Source: an uncultured Mycoplasmatota bacterium (GTDB lineage Bacteria; Bacillota_I; Bacilli_A; RF39; UBA660). From it: a DNA stretch of 35,759 bases. A model generated the notes under the pieces. The model was not told the DNA's origin, made no database searches, and worked only from the letters and a program-made list of their open reading frames with translations. This document shows positions 15,087 to 24,151 of this stretch, piece by piece. Position 1 is the first letter of the stretch; each line of letters opens with the position of its first letter. The translations under genes were made by a program, and so were the position numbers. The DNA is taken from assembly GCA_900543675.1 (NCBI GenBank), contig UQRY01000021.1, forward strand, positions 1 through 35,759, in the 5' to 3' direction.

Positions 15087-15356
15087 ATGGCACGAAAAAA
15101 AGCCGTAAATAAGGTAGATCAACAGAGTGAAAAAGATTTCGCGATAATCGTTAACAATATTAATCAAAATATGAAACGATATGACAAAGACATTAGACTA
15201 AGAATGGCTATTTCTGATCAATTAGAACTAGAACGCCTAGCAATAAGACCAGAAGTAATTCCAACAATAGAGATAATTCAAGAAACTCCCGATATAGAAC
15301 CTAACTATTCACAAGAAGAAACATTAAAAGGGCCGATAAAAACAAAAAAACGATAA
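15087..15356 (+). CDS. Hypothetical 89-aa protein
   Basis: Not recognised. A highly charged, soluble protein: basic N-terminus (MARKKAVNKV), helical middle with FAIIVNNINQNMKRYDKDIRLRMAI, and an acidic then basic tail (PIKTKKR). No membrane segment. Start set at the ATG at 15087 because GAGGTGAT lies 6 nt upstream; the GTG at 15078 is inside that site. It is divergent from the 296-aa gene and monocistronic, with a TATACT-like -10 about 25 bp upstream. Confidence 0.65.
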   Translation: MARKKAVNKVDQQSEKDFAIIVNNINQNMKRYDKDIRLRMAISDQLELERLAIRPEVIPTIEIIQETPDIEPNYSQEETLKGPIKTKKR

Positions 15357-15478
15357 TTACTTTTTCCTTTCTCCTTCTATTTCTTCTAACCTAGCTTTCT
15401 TCTGTTTCCTCTAACCTAACAAAAAAATAATCACATTCATTAAAATACTTTCCTATCTCATCAATCCCAAAGAAAGAA

Positions 15479-15507
15479 TTGTCATTTTCCAGTTTTTTCG
15501 CTATAAT
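15479..15507 (+). promoter_or_regulatory. Ferredoxin promoter
   Basis: TTGTCA (15479-15484), 17-bp spacer, TATAAT (15502-15507), 24 bp before the ATG, which is preceded by AGGAGAGAT. Confidence 0.8.
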
Positions 15508-15531
15508 GAATACATGTAAAGGAGAGATAAT

Positions 15532-15738
15532 ATGAAAACATGTGTAAAAAAAGATACTTGTATCGGTTGTGGTAGCTGTACCTATATTGCTGAAAATGTA
15601 TTTGAAATTGGCGAAGATGGTTTAGCGCAAGTAAAAGGAAACGAAGAAAAAATAGAAGTTGTTGAAGAAGAAAAAGAAAATGTTCAAGATGCAGCAGAAA
15701 GTTGTCCAACTGGCGCAATCGTCATCGAAGAAGAATAA
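15532..15738 (+). CDS. fer: Ferredoxin, single [4Fe-4S]
   Basis: A 68-aa ferredoxin that carries electrons in the cytoplasm. The cluster ligands are C10-x2-C13-x2-C16 and C58 in the CPTGAI motif; the only other cysteine is C4. The acidic insert between them (residues 37-52) is typical of Bacillus-type single-cluster ferredoxins, though these are usually about 80 aa. It has its own strong promoter and ribosome-binding site and a bidirectional terminator shared with the convergent pseudouridine synthase gene. Confidence 0.9.
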   Translation: MKTCVKKDTCIGCGSCTYIAENVFEIGEDGLAQVKGNEEKIEVVEEEKENVQDAAESCPTGAIVIEEE

Positions 15739-15766
15739 AATCTATTTAAAATAGAATTGAACAATT

Positions 15767-15808
15767 AAAAAGATTAGGAATTCTAAATTATTTATTCCTA
15801 ATCTTTTT
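15767..15808. terminator. Bidirectional terminator between ferredoxin and rluB
   Basis: AAAAAGATTAGGAAT (15767-15781) pairs with ATTCCTAATCTTTTT (15794-15808), 15 bp with a 12-nt loop. A and T runs on both sides let it serve both convergent genes; the rluB stop codon lies in the loop. Confidence 0.85.
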
Positions 15809-16531
15809 TTCTTTTCCTTTACTTGCCAAAGCAAACAATTGATGAACTTCTTTAGGAGAAAGTTCACGGTATTCTCCAGATAACAATGAACCAGTCGTCA
15901 AAAAGGCAAAACGTTCCCTCTTTAACTTAATCACAGGAAAACCAACTGCTTGTAACATTTTTTTCACTTGATGATTCTTTCCTTCGTGAAGCGTAATTTC
16001 TACTAGTGTTTTCTTATTTTTAGAGTCAACCTTCCTTACTTTAACCCGACTAGCATGATAAACTTCATTTCCAACTTTTACTCCCTTTTTTAATTCTCGA
16101 AATGCATCTACCGAAAAAATACCTTCTACCTTGGCGATATACACCTTATCAATCGCATCATTAGGGCGCATCAATAAATGAGCAAACTCGCCATCATTCG
16201 TTAACAACAACACCCCTGTTGTATCATAATCTAAACGACCAATTGGATAAATTCTCTTACCTGTTTCAATCAAATCGACAACCGTCTTACGTTTTTTGTC
16301 ATCATGGGCAGTTGTTACCACTCCACGTGGCTTATTTAACAAAAAATAAACTTTATCTTGGCGTTCTAATCGAACACCATCAATTTCAATTTTATCCTTA
16401 TCACTAACTTGAACTCCAAGCTGATTGACCAATTTGCCATTTACAGTTACCCGATTCTCCACAATCAACTTCTCCGCTTTACGCCTCGAACAATACCCAC
16501 AATTAGCAATCACTTTCTGTAATCTTTCCAT
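15788..16531 (-). CDS. rluB: 23S/16S rRNA pseudouridine synthase, RsuA/RluB family
   Basis: Converts a specific uridine in ribosomal RNA to pseudouridine. Order of domains: an S4 RNA-binding domain (about 1-60: MERLQKVIANCGYCSRRKAEKLI) and the catalytic domain with YPIGRLDYDTTGVLLLTNDG, whose Asp (D101 counting from this start) is the catalytic residue. PRGVVTT and the late LHEGKNHQVKKML block are further family marks. Start set at the ATG at 16531 with GAGGTG 6 nt upstream; a GTG nearer overlaps that site. It follows the DinG-type helicase gene with a gap of about 21 bp. RluB rather than RsuA or RluF is the likely subtype but is not certain. Confidence 0.88.
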   Translation of the reverse strand: MERLQKVIANCGYCSRRKAEKLIVENRVTVNGKLVNQLGVQVSDKDKIEIDGVRLERQDKVYFLLNKPRGVVTTAHDDKKRKTVVDLIETGKRIYPIGRLDYDTTGVLLLTNDGEFAHLLMRPNDAIDKVYIAKVEGIFSVDAFRELKKGVKVGNEVYHASRVKVRKVDSKNKKTLVEITLHEGKNHQVKKMLQAVGFPVIKLKRERFAFLTTGSLLSGEYRELSPKEVHQLFALASKGKEKKIRNK

Positions 16532-16552
16532 ATAATGCACCTCTTTCTTATT

Positions 16553-18571
16553 TTATTTTTTCCGCAACGTTTTCTGAACAAACTCCTTCACATCATCCAT
16601 ATCTGAAGTCATTGACGTAAACGGTAAATTATCCGTTAACAACTGGTTATAACTCTCATTATACTCCATAAATCGCGGATCTAAAATAGAAACTATTCCT
16701 TTATCCGTACAACTACGAATTAGACGACCGGTTGCTTGTCTTAATTTAATCATCATTTCTGGTAAATAAACTTCTCTAAAGCCATCTTGATATTTCTTAG
16801 CTTTAAAATCTACTACTGGATCAACAATTGGAAACGGTAAACGAGGAATAATTACACTGCTTAGCGATTCTCCTTTAATATCGATTCCTTCAAAAAAAGT
16901 ACCAGTAGCTAGTAAACAGGAATGAATATTATTTTCAAAACTTTCTCTTAACTTTTTCATATCCGCGTTATCACTCTGAACATAAATAGGATAATCAAAA
17001 TTTTCTAAACCCAAGTGTTCATAAACATAATTCATATCACTACGTGAAGTAAACAATACCAAGCTTCGTCCTTCAGTTAACGAAAACAAATCACGTATCT
17101 GATAAACAACATCATTTAAAAAACGTTGACGATCTAGCTTAGGATTCGTAATATCCGTTGGGGTATATAAAAGAACCTGATTAGCATAATCATAAGGAGA
17201 GGCAATGGGAAACTCACGAAAAACTTTACGGCCCATCACTTGATTCAAACCAATAGAATCCGCATAATATTGATAATCATCCCCTGCCGACAAAGTAGCA
17301 CTTGTTAAAACCACACTCCCAGCGATACGAGATAAAGAACCCGCCAATAATTTACTCGTTTCTTTAGGAACATAATTTAATTGGACATACTTTCCATCCT
17401 TGTCCAGAAATTTCACCCAATAAAGATTTGTAGCCTTATCGCCTTTTAATAAATCTTTTAATAACTTACAAAATTGTTCAATGACATCAACAGCTCTTCT
17501 ATTAGGAGATAATCCTTCATATTGTCTACTCACTTGATCAGCAAACTTAATGGCCATCCTCAGCTTAGAAATTAAAGTATCGATTTCTTTTTTCATCGTT
17601 GGACTACACTTAATCATCACACGATCACAATCTTGGTAACTATCGACATCTAAATAGCGCATCAACGATTGCTTAGCACTATTTCTCAACTTAACAAAAA
17701 ATCGATTCAAAAGAGAAATCGTCTCCACATCAGGATAAAATTCTTCTTCACCAAAAGTAACTGAATTATATAGATGATACAAAGCACCTTCGATTTTGCG
17801 CTTATCTACCATCTCTGTATAAGAATTTCTGGCCTTTTCTTCCAAATTATGCGCTTCATCCACAATTAGCACACTAGTATCTTTCAATAAAGAGGAATCA
17901 TTCCCCATTTTTAAATGTTGAGCAAGATAATCTTGATTAGTAACCACGACTTTACGAGAGACGTCCTCTTCTTTTTGTAAAGAAAAATGACAATTAACAT
18001 AGTAAGGACAAGCACGAGCTAAACAATTCTTGACATTAATCTTTTTCCAAATAGAGTCAGGAAGCGTTAAAAAATCATCACGATCCAATGCATGTCCCTT
18101 TTCCTGTTCTATTTTTTCTAAAATATATTGATAAGATGGGTCTACTACTTCCTGTAAAAATTCATGTACTCGCTTTTCACAAACATAATTATTTTTTCCT
18201 TTAACTAAGACTGCTTCGAAATCATCGATATTGAGCATCTCCGCAACTTTAGCAATATCTCTCATCAACTGTTCTTGTAAAGCGATAGTCGAAGTAGCGA
18301 TGACAGCACCTTTGATTTTAAGATTCTTTTTAAAAGAATAGACTAATGGAATCAAATAGGCATAACTCTTACCAATTCCCACTTGCGCTTCAATTAATAA
18401 AATTTGTTTTTCCTTTAAGGCATCCGCTACAGTAAGTGCCATTGTGTGTTGACCTTCCCGATATTCCAACTTTTTACTTTTCTCAATATCTAGGAAAAAG
18501 TCATTTACTTCATGATAAACATCAGCCCCAAGCTCTAATTCTCTCACTCGTTTTTTCCAAATATCTGCCAT
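16553..18571 (-). CDS. dinG: DinG-type ATP-dependent DNA helicase (XPD family)
   Basis: A 672-aa superfamily 2 helicase of the DinG/XPD group that unwinds DNA 5' to 3'. Counting from the upstream ATG at 18577: Walker A QVGIGKS (65-71, K70), a [4Fe-4S] cluster site C133, C185, C190 and C196, the DEAH box at 240-243, and C-terminal motifs SLVLFTSR, GTFFEGIDIKG and QATGRLIRS. It lacks the N-terminal exonuclease domain found in many Bacillota DinG proteins, so it resembles the E. coli type. Three ATGs stand in a row; the third (18571) has the best spacing from GGGGTG. Promoter at 18603-18631. Confidence 0.9.
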   Translation of the reverse strand: MADIWKKRVRELELGADVYHEVNDFFLDIEKSKKLEYREGQHTMALTVADALKEKQILLIEAQVGIGKSYAYLIPLVYSFKKNLKIKGAVIATSTIALQEQLMRDIAKVAEMLNIDDFEAVLVKGKNNYVCEKRVHEFLQEVVDPSYQYILEKIEQEKGHALDRDDFLTLPDSIWKKINVKNCLARACPYYVNCHFSLQKEEDVSRKVVVTNQDYLAQHLKMGNDSSLLKDTSVLIVDEAHNLEEKARNSYTEMVDKRKIEGALYHLYNSVTFGEEEFYPDVETISLLNRFFVKLRNSAKQSLMRYLDVDSYQDCDRVMIKCSPTMKKEIDTLISKLRMAIKFADQVSRQYEGLSPNRRAVDVIEQFCKLLKDLLKGDKATNLYWVKFLDKDGKYVQLNYVPKETSKLLAGSLSRIAGSVVLTSATLSAGDDYQYYADSIGLNQVMGRKVFREFPIASPYDYANQVLLYTPTDITNPKLDRQRFLNDVVYQIRDLFSLTEGRSLVLFTSRSDMNYVYEHLGLENFDYPIYVQSDNADMKKLRESFENNIHSCLLATGTFFEGIDIKGESLSSVIIPRLPFPIVDPVVDFKAKKYQDGFREVYLPEMMIKLRQATGRLIRSCTDKGIVSILDPRFMEYNESYNQLLTDNLPFTSMTSDMDDVKEFVQKTLRKK

Positions 18572-18602
18572 CATCATTCACCCCTTTGTTAAAATCGTTC
18601 CA

Positions 18603-18631
18603 ATTATATCACAAAACTAAAAAAGAGGCAA
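18603..18631 (-). promoter_or_regulatory. Promoter of the helicase-rluB operon
   Basis: TTGCCT (18626-18631), 17-bp spacer, TATAAT (18603-18608) on the minus strand, about 30 bp before the start codon. Confidence 0.65.
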
Positions 18632-18700
18632 AAAAAAAGAACAAAACAGGGTCAAAATTTTTCCCATTTCTAATGTTCTTCCCGATAACACAATCAATAA

Positions 18701-19231
18701 TCAACTACCAAATACAAGCGTAACTAATAAAATACTCATCACCAAAGTCACAACATCAGCAAATAAACCAGCTTTTAATGCATAGCGAATATTTTTTATC
18801 CCAATACTTCCAAAATATAACGACAAAACATAAATAGTCGTATCGGTTGCCCCCTGCATTACAGCAGCGATTCTTCCTAAATAAGAGTCTACTCCATACG
18901 TATGAAAAATATCGATCATGACCGCAAAAGAAGCATTTCCAGAAATAGGACGAATTAAAGCCATAGGTAAAATTTCAACGGGGACACGAAGAAAAGAAAA
19001 TAATGGCTCTAACAGCAAAAAAATATGATTCAAAATTTCACTTTTCAACAAAATATTAATACCAAAAATCATGGCAATTAAACAGGGAAAAACCGTAACT
19101 CCCAAATGGAGACCTTCCTTAGCTCCTTCGACAAATTCGTCGAAAACATTTACTTTCTTATATAAAGCATACGCAATAATTCCAAGTACCAACAAAGGAA
19201 TAAATAGCTGACTAAGTTCGCTTAAGTTCAC
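18701..19231 (-). CDS. spmB: Spore maturation protein SpmB
   Basis: A 176-aa polytopic membrane protein of the nucleoside-recognition/Gate family. SpmB and SpmA are needed for spore core dehydration in Bacillus. Signs: several hydrophobic helices, FVEGAKEGLHLGVTVFPCLIAM near the N-terminus, LIRPISGNASFAVM in the middle, and the conserved MQGATDTTIYVLSLYFGSIGI block. The start is taken as GTG at 19231, with AGGTGGAG upstream; the longer reading frame from 19267 has no such site. It overlaps spmA by about 20 bp, so the pair is co-translated. Confidence 0.9.
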   Translation of the reverse strand: MNLSELSQLFIPLLVLGIIAYALYKKVNVFDEFVEGAKEGLHLGVTVFPCLIAMIFGINILLKSEILNHIFLLLEPLFSFLRVPVEILPMALIRPISGNASFAVMIDIFHTYGVDSYLGRIAAVMQGATDTTIYVLSLYFGSIGIKNIRYALKAGLFADVVTLVMSILLVTLVFGS

Positions 19232-19811
19232 GATTTCTCCACCTCTTCCATAACAATCTATCGACAAATAAAGCTAAAATCGTATTCACAATCGTAGCAA
19301 TAATCGTTACCATCACTAAATCTGTAGGTGAAGTTGCGCCAAGCTTTGTGCGTACACCAATAATATCCGTAGCGATCAATGTTACCCCACTTGTATTTAA
19401 AACTAAAAAAGTAATCATACTACGAGTCGCTACTTTTTTATCTGGATTCTTTTCTTGTAAACACTTCATCGCTTTTAATCCGAAGGGAGTTGAAGCATTA
19501 TGAATACCTAACATGTTAATCGTCAGATTACTAGCAATATAACCAAGGGCTGGATCATCTGCTTTTAGTTCAGGGAAAATAAGCCGAAATAAAGGACGCA
19601 TCATCTTCGCCAAGCGATCCAAAATCCCTGCTTTTTTCGCAATATTCATAATCCCACTCCACAAAATCATCAACGGAAACATGCCCATAAATAACTCGAC
19701 CGCACTATTTCCACATTCGATAATTTCCTGATTAATGACATCGACTCTACCGGTTAAAAGAGCATACCCGATACCGATTAAAATAAAACTCCCCCAGATA
19801 AGGTTAATCAT
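19212..19811 (-). CDS. spmA: Spore maturation protein SpmA
   Basis: A 199-aa membrane protein, partner of SpmB in spore core dehydration. Family marks: GNSAVELFMGMFPLMILWSGIM near the N-terminus, then AKMMRPLFRLIFPELKADDPALGYIASNLTINMLGIHNASTPFGLKAM, and a late hydrophobic end. Start set at the ATG at 19811, which overlaps the TGA stop of dacB (ATGA), giving translational coupling. It is the second gene of dacB-spmA-spmB, the same order as in B. subtilis. Confidence 0.92.
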   Translation of the reverse strand: MINLIWGSFILIGIGYALLTGRVDVINQEIIECGNSAVELFMGMFPLMILWSGIMNIAKKAGILDRLAKMMRPLFRLIFPELKADDPALGYIASNLTINMLGIHNASTPFGLKAMKCLQEKNPDKKVATRSMITFLVLNTSGVTLIATDIIGVRTKLGATSPTDLVMVTIIATIVNTILALFVDRLLWKRWRNRELKRT

Positions 19812-20875
19812 GAAAACCACGACCTAATCCAAGAAAATAATCCCTTTTTCTCACTCTTCACTTGGACATAAACCTTCTGATGATGGATCTCTTCTCCATT
19901 CAATCGAACAGTAACAAGACCGACAACATCCCCATCACGATAATCATTTAACTTGGTTAATTTCACTTCTACTTTTATTTGTTCCTTTTCTTCTTCGGTT
20001 AATGGATAAGAAAAATTTTCTCGGATATAAATCTTATCGGGATAATATGCATCATCGATCTTAAACTTCTTTGTATCTAAAATTTTATACGTTTTATATT
20101 CAGAAAAAGCATATTCATATAACTCCTCATGTGTCTGATACTCATTCCCATCATTGAGAGTAACTGCCGTTAAAGAAAAACCATTCCGATTAGCATTCGT
20201 CACCAAAGTTCTTCCCGCGCTAGGCGTATAACCTGTCTTTCCCCCTGTACAATAACGATAACTTCCTAAAAGTTCATTTCGATTATGCCATAAATAACTC
20301 TTTTTATCCGATTGAACACTATATTTTTCTGTACCGATAATCTTCATATATGTCTCATTTTTAGAGGCATAACTAGATAGAAGCGCCATATCATAAGCTG
20401 TCGATTTATTCTGAGTTACTTCATCTAAGCCATGAGGATTCTTAAAAACAGTATTCCGCATACCGATACTAGCTGCTTTTTGATTCATCATCTCGACAAA
20501 CTTTTCTTCCGTTCCGCCAACAAAAACACTAATCACAATCGCCGCATCGTTTCCACTTCTTAACATCAGTCCATAAACCAAATCTAAAAGGGTCATCTTC
20601 TCTCCTAACTCAATATAAATATTCGACCCATACATAGTAAGAACTTCCTCTCCTACCGTAACTACTTCATCCAAACGTCCCGACTCAATCGCAAGAATTG
20701 CCGTCATAATTTTGGTAATCGAAGCAATCAAACGAGGAGTATCCTTATCTTTTGCAAATAAAACCCGCCCACTTGCGGTATCCATTAAACAAGCACTACG
20801 ACTACTGACCGTCATTCCATAAACACTAGTCGGAAATAAACATAAAACCATGAATACAATCAATCCTTTTTTCAT
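19808..20875 (-). CDS. dacB: D-alanyl-D-alanine carboxypeptidase DacB (spore cortex)
   Basis: A secreted serine peptidase that trims the terminal D-Ala of peptidoglycan peptides, here by context the sporulation form that reduces cortex cross-linking. A signal peptide (1-20) leads the mature enzyme. Catalytic motifs: S52-I-T-K55 (nucleophile and base), S107-G-N109 and K213-T-G215, in the spacing of the S11 family. A C-terminal beta domain follows (about 265-340) and the end (FSWIRSWF) is an amphipathic membrane anchor. The ATG has AGGTGAG upstream. Operon with spmA and spmB. Confidence 0.92.
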   Translation of the reverse strand: MKKGLIVFMVLCLFPTSVYGMTVSSRSACLMDTASGRVLFAKDKDTPRLIASITKIMTAILAIESGRLDEVVTVGEEVLTMYGSNIYIELGEKMTLLDLVYGLMLRSGNDAAIVISVFVGGTEEKFVEMMNQKAASIGMRNTVFKNPHGLDEVTQNKSTAYDMALLSSYASKNETYMKIIGTEKYSVQSDKKSYLWHNRNELLGSYRYCTGGKTGYTPSAGRTLVTNANRNGFSLTAVTLNDGNEYQTHEELYEYAFSEYKTYKILDTKKFKIDDAYYPDKIYIRENFSYPLTEEEKEQIKVEVKLTKLNDYRDGDVVGLVTVRLNGEEIHHQKVYVQVKSEKKGLFSWIRSWFS

Positions 20876-20968
20876 GAACTCACCTATAAAAACATATGAA
20901 AAAAAAAGAACACTTAGTCCTTAAAATCATTAGTTACTATTGAGATGGGCATTTTCTTCAAATAATAA

Positions 20969-20997
20969 TTGCGTAAATAATAGAACCCTCGTATAAT
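20969..20997 (+). promoter_or_regulatory. Promoter of the HEXXH gene
   Basis: TTGCGT (20969-20974), 17-bp spacer, TATAAT (20992-20997), 26 bp before the ATG. The ribosome-binding site is GAAAGGGAT. The region also lies upstream of the divergent dacB. Confidence 0.75.
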
Positions 20998-21023
20998 AAG
21001 AGTACTAAAAAGAAAGGGATACT

Positions 21024-22433
21024 ATGAACAGAATAAAAATTTACAGTCTAATTTTTGGAACTAGTTTAATCCAATTAGCTAGTCCAAACTTAGACAAATT
21101 ACAATACTGTAGTACCGAACAAACAATTGAACATTCATTAGAAGAATTAGATGAAATCCAGTATCTAAATGGTTATGAAGATACCTATCAATTAGAAGAA
21201 TTACTAAACAACTATACTTATCCAAAAATAGAAGTTTTAAAACACCAAAATACAAATCTATATGATTCTAACCAAGATACCATTAAGTGGGAAAGACTCT
21301 ATCAAACAATAAAAAAGAATAATCAAGAGTATTTACAAACAAGTGATGAAGACTATTACGAAGAATTTACTGAACCAGAATTAATGGAAATTCTATCTAC
21401 AGTAAGAGAATTTATCACTCAAATAGAAGAAGAAAGAAAACTAGACAACAAAGAACTAGCGTGTAAATTAGAAGAGCTAACCGTTCTAAAAGAAAAAAGA
21501 ATACCTTATGTCGACATCATGTTTACTGGAGAATTAGATTGGCATACTTTTAAACTATCATTAACAGAAGAAAGTGATAAAGATTACTTTAAAATCAAAG
21601 TAGCCCATGAAATTACTCACCTACTACAAGCAGGATGTCCAGATGTTCAAAAAAATACCATTCAAGTCAGTGTTTGGCAAGAACCAATAGAAGTATTTAA
21701 TCCTGATCAACCAAGTAGTCTTAGAACCAGAACTATCGATGAGTGTGTAGCTTATATCGTATCACAGAACTATCATCCTGATTATCCAATTGATTTTCCA
21801 GATATGACAAACTTTAATCTCCTACAGTTCGCTATGCTTCCTAAAGAAGACTTCGTAGCGAATGAAACCATTATCGATTTATCCTTAACCAAAAATCAAG
21901 AAGGGTTCTATCAACTATTTAAAGCAGAAACTAGCGAGGAGAAAAAACAAGTTCATGAGATCATGCACACCATGGATACCCTAGACTTCTACGATCAAAG
22001 CCTATACGATAACTATCCTGAATCAGAGAATAAAATAACGGAAATGTATACGCTAAACAGCTTAAATTTAGCCAAATATCTCATGGCAAATCTTATAGAA
22101 CGAGAACAACCTCTACCCAAAAATGCGCTATTTTATCTACTTAATCTCTATCGGGATTATAATCTTTATACATTAAATGTCTACATCGAAGAATTAGAAA
22201 GTGATCCTTTTATCAAAGATTACTTTGTCAAAGAATACCAACGATTAGAAAATACCATTTGGAAATCACTTGAAGAAATTTATCAAGATAAAACACTAGA
22301 AAAACAATATTATCACTACGAATATAACGATGAAGATTTAGAAGGTTTACCTTTTTATGACTTTCTAACTCCATTAAGACAAGAAGTAGATGACTATAAT
22401 GAATTCAAACAAAAACTACTAGAATTAGGGTAA
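21024..22433 (+). CDS. Putative secreted HEXXH metallopeptidase (469 aa), unrecognised family
   Basis: I do not recognise the family. A hydrophobic N-terminus (8-20) with a basic start could be a weak signal peptide or anchor. Residues 195-199 are HEITH, a zinc-binding HEXXH in a helix (KVAHEITHLLQAG); 41 residues later E240 in TIDECVAYI stands in the position of a gluzincin third ligand. The upstream strand FTGELDWHTFKLSL could be the edge strand of the protease fold. The rest is charged, largely helical, without further domains. It has its own promoter and a terminator pair. Catalytic activity is inference. Confidence 0.6.
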   Translation: MNRIKIYSLIFGTSLIQLASPNLDKLQYCSTEQTIEHSLEELDEIQYLNGYEDTYQLEELLNNYTYPKIEVLKHQNTNLYDSNQDTIKWERLYQTIKKNNQEYLQTSDEDYYEEFTEPELMEILSTVREFITQIEEERKLDNKELACKLEELTVLKEKRIPYVDIMFTGELDWHTFKLSLTEESDKDYFKIKVAHEITHLLQAGCPDVQKNTIQVSVWQEPIEVFNPDQPSSLRTRTIDECVAYIVSQNYHPDYPIDFPDMTNFNLLQFAMLPKEDFVANETIIDLSLTKNQEGFYQLFKAETSEEKKQVHEIMHTMDTLDFYDQSLYDNYPESENKITEMYTLNSLNLAKYLMANLIEREQPLPKNALFYLLNLYRDYNLYTLNVYIEELESDPFIKDYFVKEYQRLENTIWKSLEEIYQDKTLEKQYYHYEYNDEDLEGLPFYDFLTPLRQEVDDYNEFKQKLLELG

Positions 22434-22436
22434 ATC

Positions 22437-22483
22437 GAACCTTTTAAAAGATAGGTTCAACTACTCTTTCCAGTAGTTTTTTT
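22437..22483 (+). terminator. Tandem hairpins after the HEXXH gene
   Basis: GAACCT (22437-22442) pairs with AGGTTC (22453-22458); then AACTAC (22459-22464) pairs with GTAGTT (22473-22478) followed by seven T. The second hairpin is the likely terminator. Confidence 0.7.
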
Positions 22484-22492
22484 CTATAGTAA

Positions 22493-23032
22493 TCATGAAT
22501 ATAAACCATGTATCTTTTGACGATCAATATCAGTAATCTCATCCATTTCCCAGTTGTCATCCTTTTTTGTTAACGTAAAATTAATCGTATATTTTATCTT
22601 ATCTTTCACATCATCCATCTGATCCAATTTATAATCCATAAACTTAGCATCATCTATTTCATTAGTCTCCTCGTTCATAAATTCATCCGGATGAGTTCGT
22701 AAATAAGTTTCTGCTTCCGTAATCGCTGTTGCGTAATCGTATACTTCAATCTCTACTTCAACTGTTGCGTGATCACCATCTTCTGTTTCATCATCGATTT
22801 TGTAACTCAAGTTTTTATATTGTTTTTTCATTAGTTCCCGATATTTTTCTTTCTGATCTTTAGACATCGTTCCCGCACTATCGATTACTTCATCTAACTG
22901 AGATAAAACCTTTTCATCCATTGTTTGATATTTACTTAAAAACTCCTCTACTTTTTTGGTAGGGGTATTCATCATATTGCCACAACCAACTAGTAAAAAT
23001 AAAGCAAGTACACTAACAATAATCTTTTTCAT
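22493..23032 (-). CDS. Lipoprotein, unknown function
   Basis: A 179-aa lipoprotein: the N-terminus MKKIIVSVLALFLLVGC is a lipoprotein signal peptide with lipobox LVGC and lipidated C17. The mature part is acidic with a helical segment (25-70) and two or three strands (HATVEVEIEVYDY and KIKYTINFTLTKKDDNWEMDEI), the form of a small DUF4878-like or NTF2-like fold; this resemblance is only suggestive. Start set at the ATG at 23032, with AGGAGGAG directly upstream; the earlier ATG at 23047 would place the site inside the gene. Divergent from trpS and convergent with the HEXXH gene. Confidence 0.75.
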   Translation of the reverse strand: MKKIIVSVLALFLLVGCGNMMNTPTKKVEEFLSKYQTMDEKVLSQLDEVIDSAGTMSKDQKEKYRELMKKQYKNLSYKIDDETEDGDHATVEVEIEVYDYATAITEAETYLRTHPDEFMNEETNEIDDAKFMDYKLDQMDDVKDKIKYTINFTLTKKDDNWEMDEITDIDRQKIHGLYS

Positions 23033-23149
23033 ATTCTCCTCCTTCATTTGTAGGATGAATCAAAATCAGTAGAACTATACATACTATTTCTTTTAATTTT
23101 ATTTATTTTGAATAAAAAATGTGCTAGAATACAAACAGGATGTGAGAAA

Positions 23150-24151
23150 ATGAAAAAAACAATTCTAACAGGAATCAGACCAACCGGAAATTTACACCTC
23201 GGACATTACTTCGGAGCCTGCAAAACTTGGTTAACGTTACAAGATAACTATGACTTTTTTTTAGAAATTGCGGATGTTCAAGCATTAACTGACAACTTTC
23301 ATCAACCAGACAAAATTAATAAGAGTGTCTATGAACTAACTAGTGATTTACTATCGATTGGGATTGATCCTGAAAAAGTACATATCTTTATTCAGTCACA
23401 AATTCCAGAAATTGCGGAATTAACGGTTTTCTACTCTAACTTAGTCACCATGAGTAGACTGTATCGAAATCCAACCGTAAAAAATGAAATTGCCCAAAAA
23501 AAAGCGATTTTTGGATCAAGTGGGGAAAGTGTTACTTACGGCTTTGTCGGTTATCCGGTCAGTCAAACAGCGGATATTACAGCGTTCGATGGAGAACTTG
23601 TTCCTGTCGGAGAAGATCAACTTCCTCTAATTGAACAATGTCGAGAAATCGTAAGAAAATTTAATTCTATTTATGGAGTGACTTTAAAAGAACCAGAACC
23701 ACTTCTTTCTAAAAATCCTAGAATTAAGGGACTTGACGGCAATGAAAAAATGGGAAAAAGTCTAGGAAATGCGATTTATCTTATCGATACCGAAGAACAA
23801 GTCAAAGAAAAAATCATGTCTGCGGTAACTGATCCCAATAAAATAAGAAAAGATGATCCAGCTAATCCTGATGTTTGTATGGTATATTACTATCATAAAA
23901 TTATCGATAATCCTAATTTAGAAACCGTATGCCAAGAATGTAAAATGGGACAAAGAGGATGTGTTGCGTGTAAAAAAGAATTAATAGAAAGAATGAATGA
24001 ATTCCTAGACCCAATCAGAAAGAAAAAAGAATACTACCGTGAACACCCAGAAGAAGTAAAACAAATTCTAGATAATGGAACAAAAATAGCTAAGGAAAAA
24101 GCGCAAGAAACGATGAAAAAAGTAAAAACAAGTATGAAAATTAATTACTAA
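23150..24151 (+). CDS. trpS: Tryptophanyl-tRNA synthetase, probable Fe-S type
   Basis: Charges tRNA-Trp. 333 aa, class I synthetase: HLGH (16-19) is the HIGH motif and KMGKS (200-204) the KMSKS motif. Cysteines C243, C264, C271 and C274 stand in a C-x20-C-x6-C-x2-C pattern, close to the C-x22-C-x6-C-x2-C that binds a [4Fe-4S] cluster in Thermotoga maritima TrpRS; a further C261 lies between. Start set at the ATG at 23150 (residue 15 of the longest frame), giving the usual N-terminus MKKTILTGIRPTGNLHLGHY. A weak promoter (TTTATT, 17 bp, TAGAAT at 23125) precedes it. The terminator overlaps the end of the gene. Confidence 0.93.
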   Translation: MKKTILTGIRPTGNLHLGHYFGACKTWLTLQDNYDFFLEIADVQALTDNFHQPDKINKSVYELTSDLLSIGIDPEKVHIFIQSQIPEIAELTVFYSNLVTMSRLYRNPTVKNEIAQKKAIFGSSGESVTYGFVGYPVSQTADITAFDGELVPVGEDQLPLIEQCREIVRKFNSIYGVTLKEPEPLLSKNPRIKGLDGNEKMGKSLGNAIYLIDTEEQVKEKIMSAVTDPNKIRKDDPANPDVCMVYYYHKIIDNPNLETVCQECKMGQRGCVACKKELIERMNEFLDPIRKKKEYYREHPEEVKQILDNGTKIAKEKAQETMKKVKTSMKINY

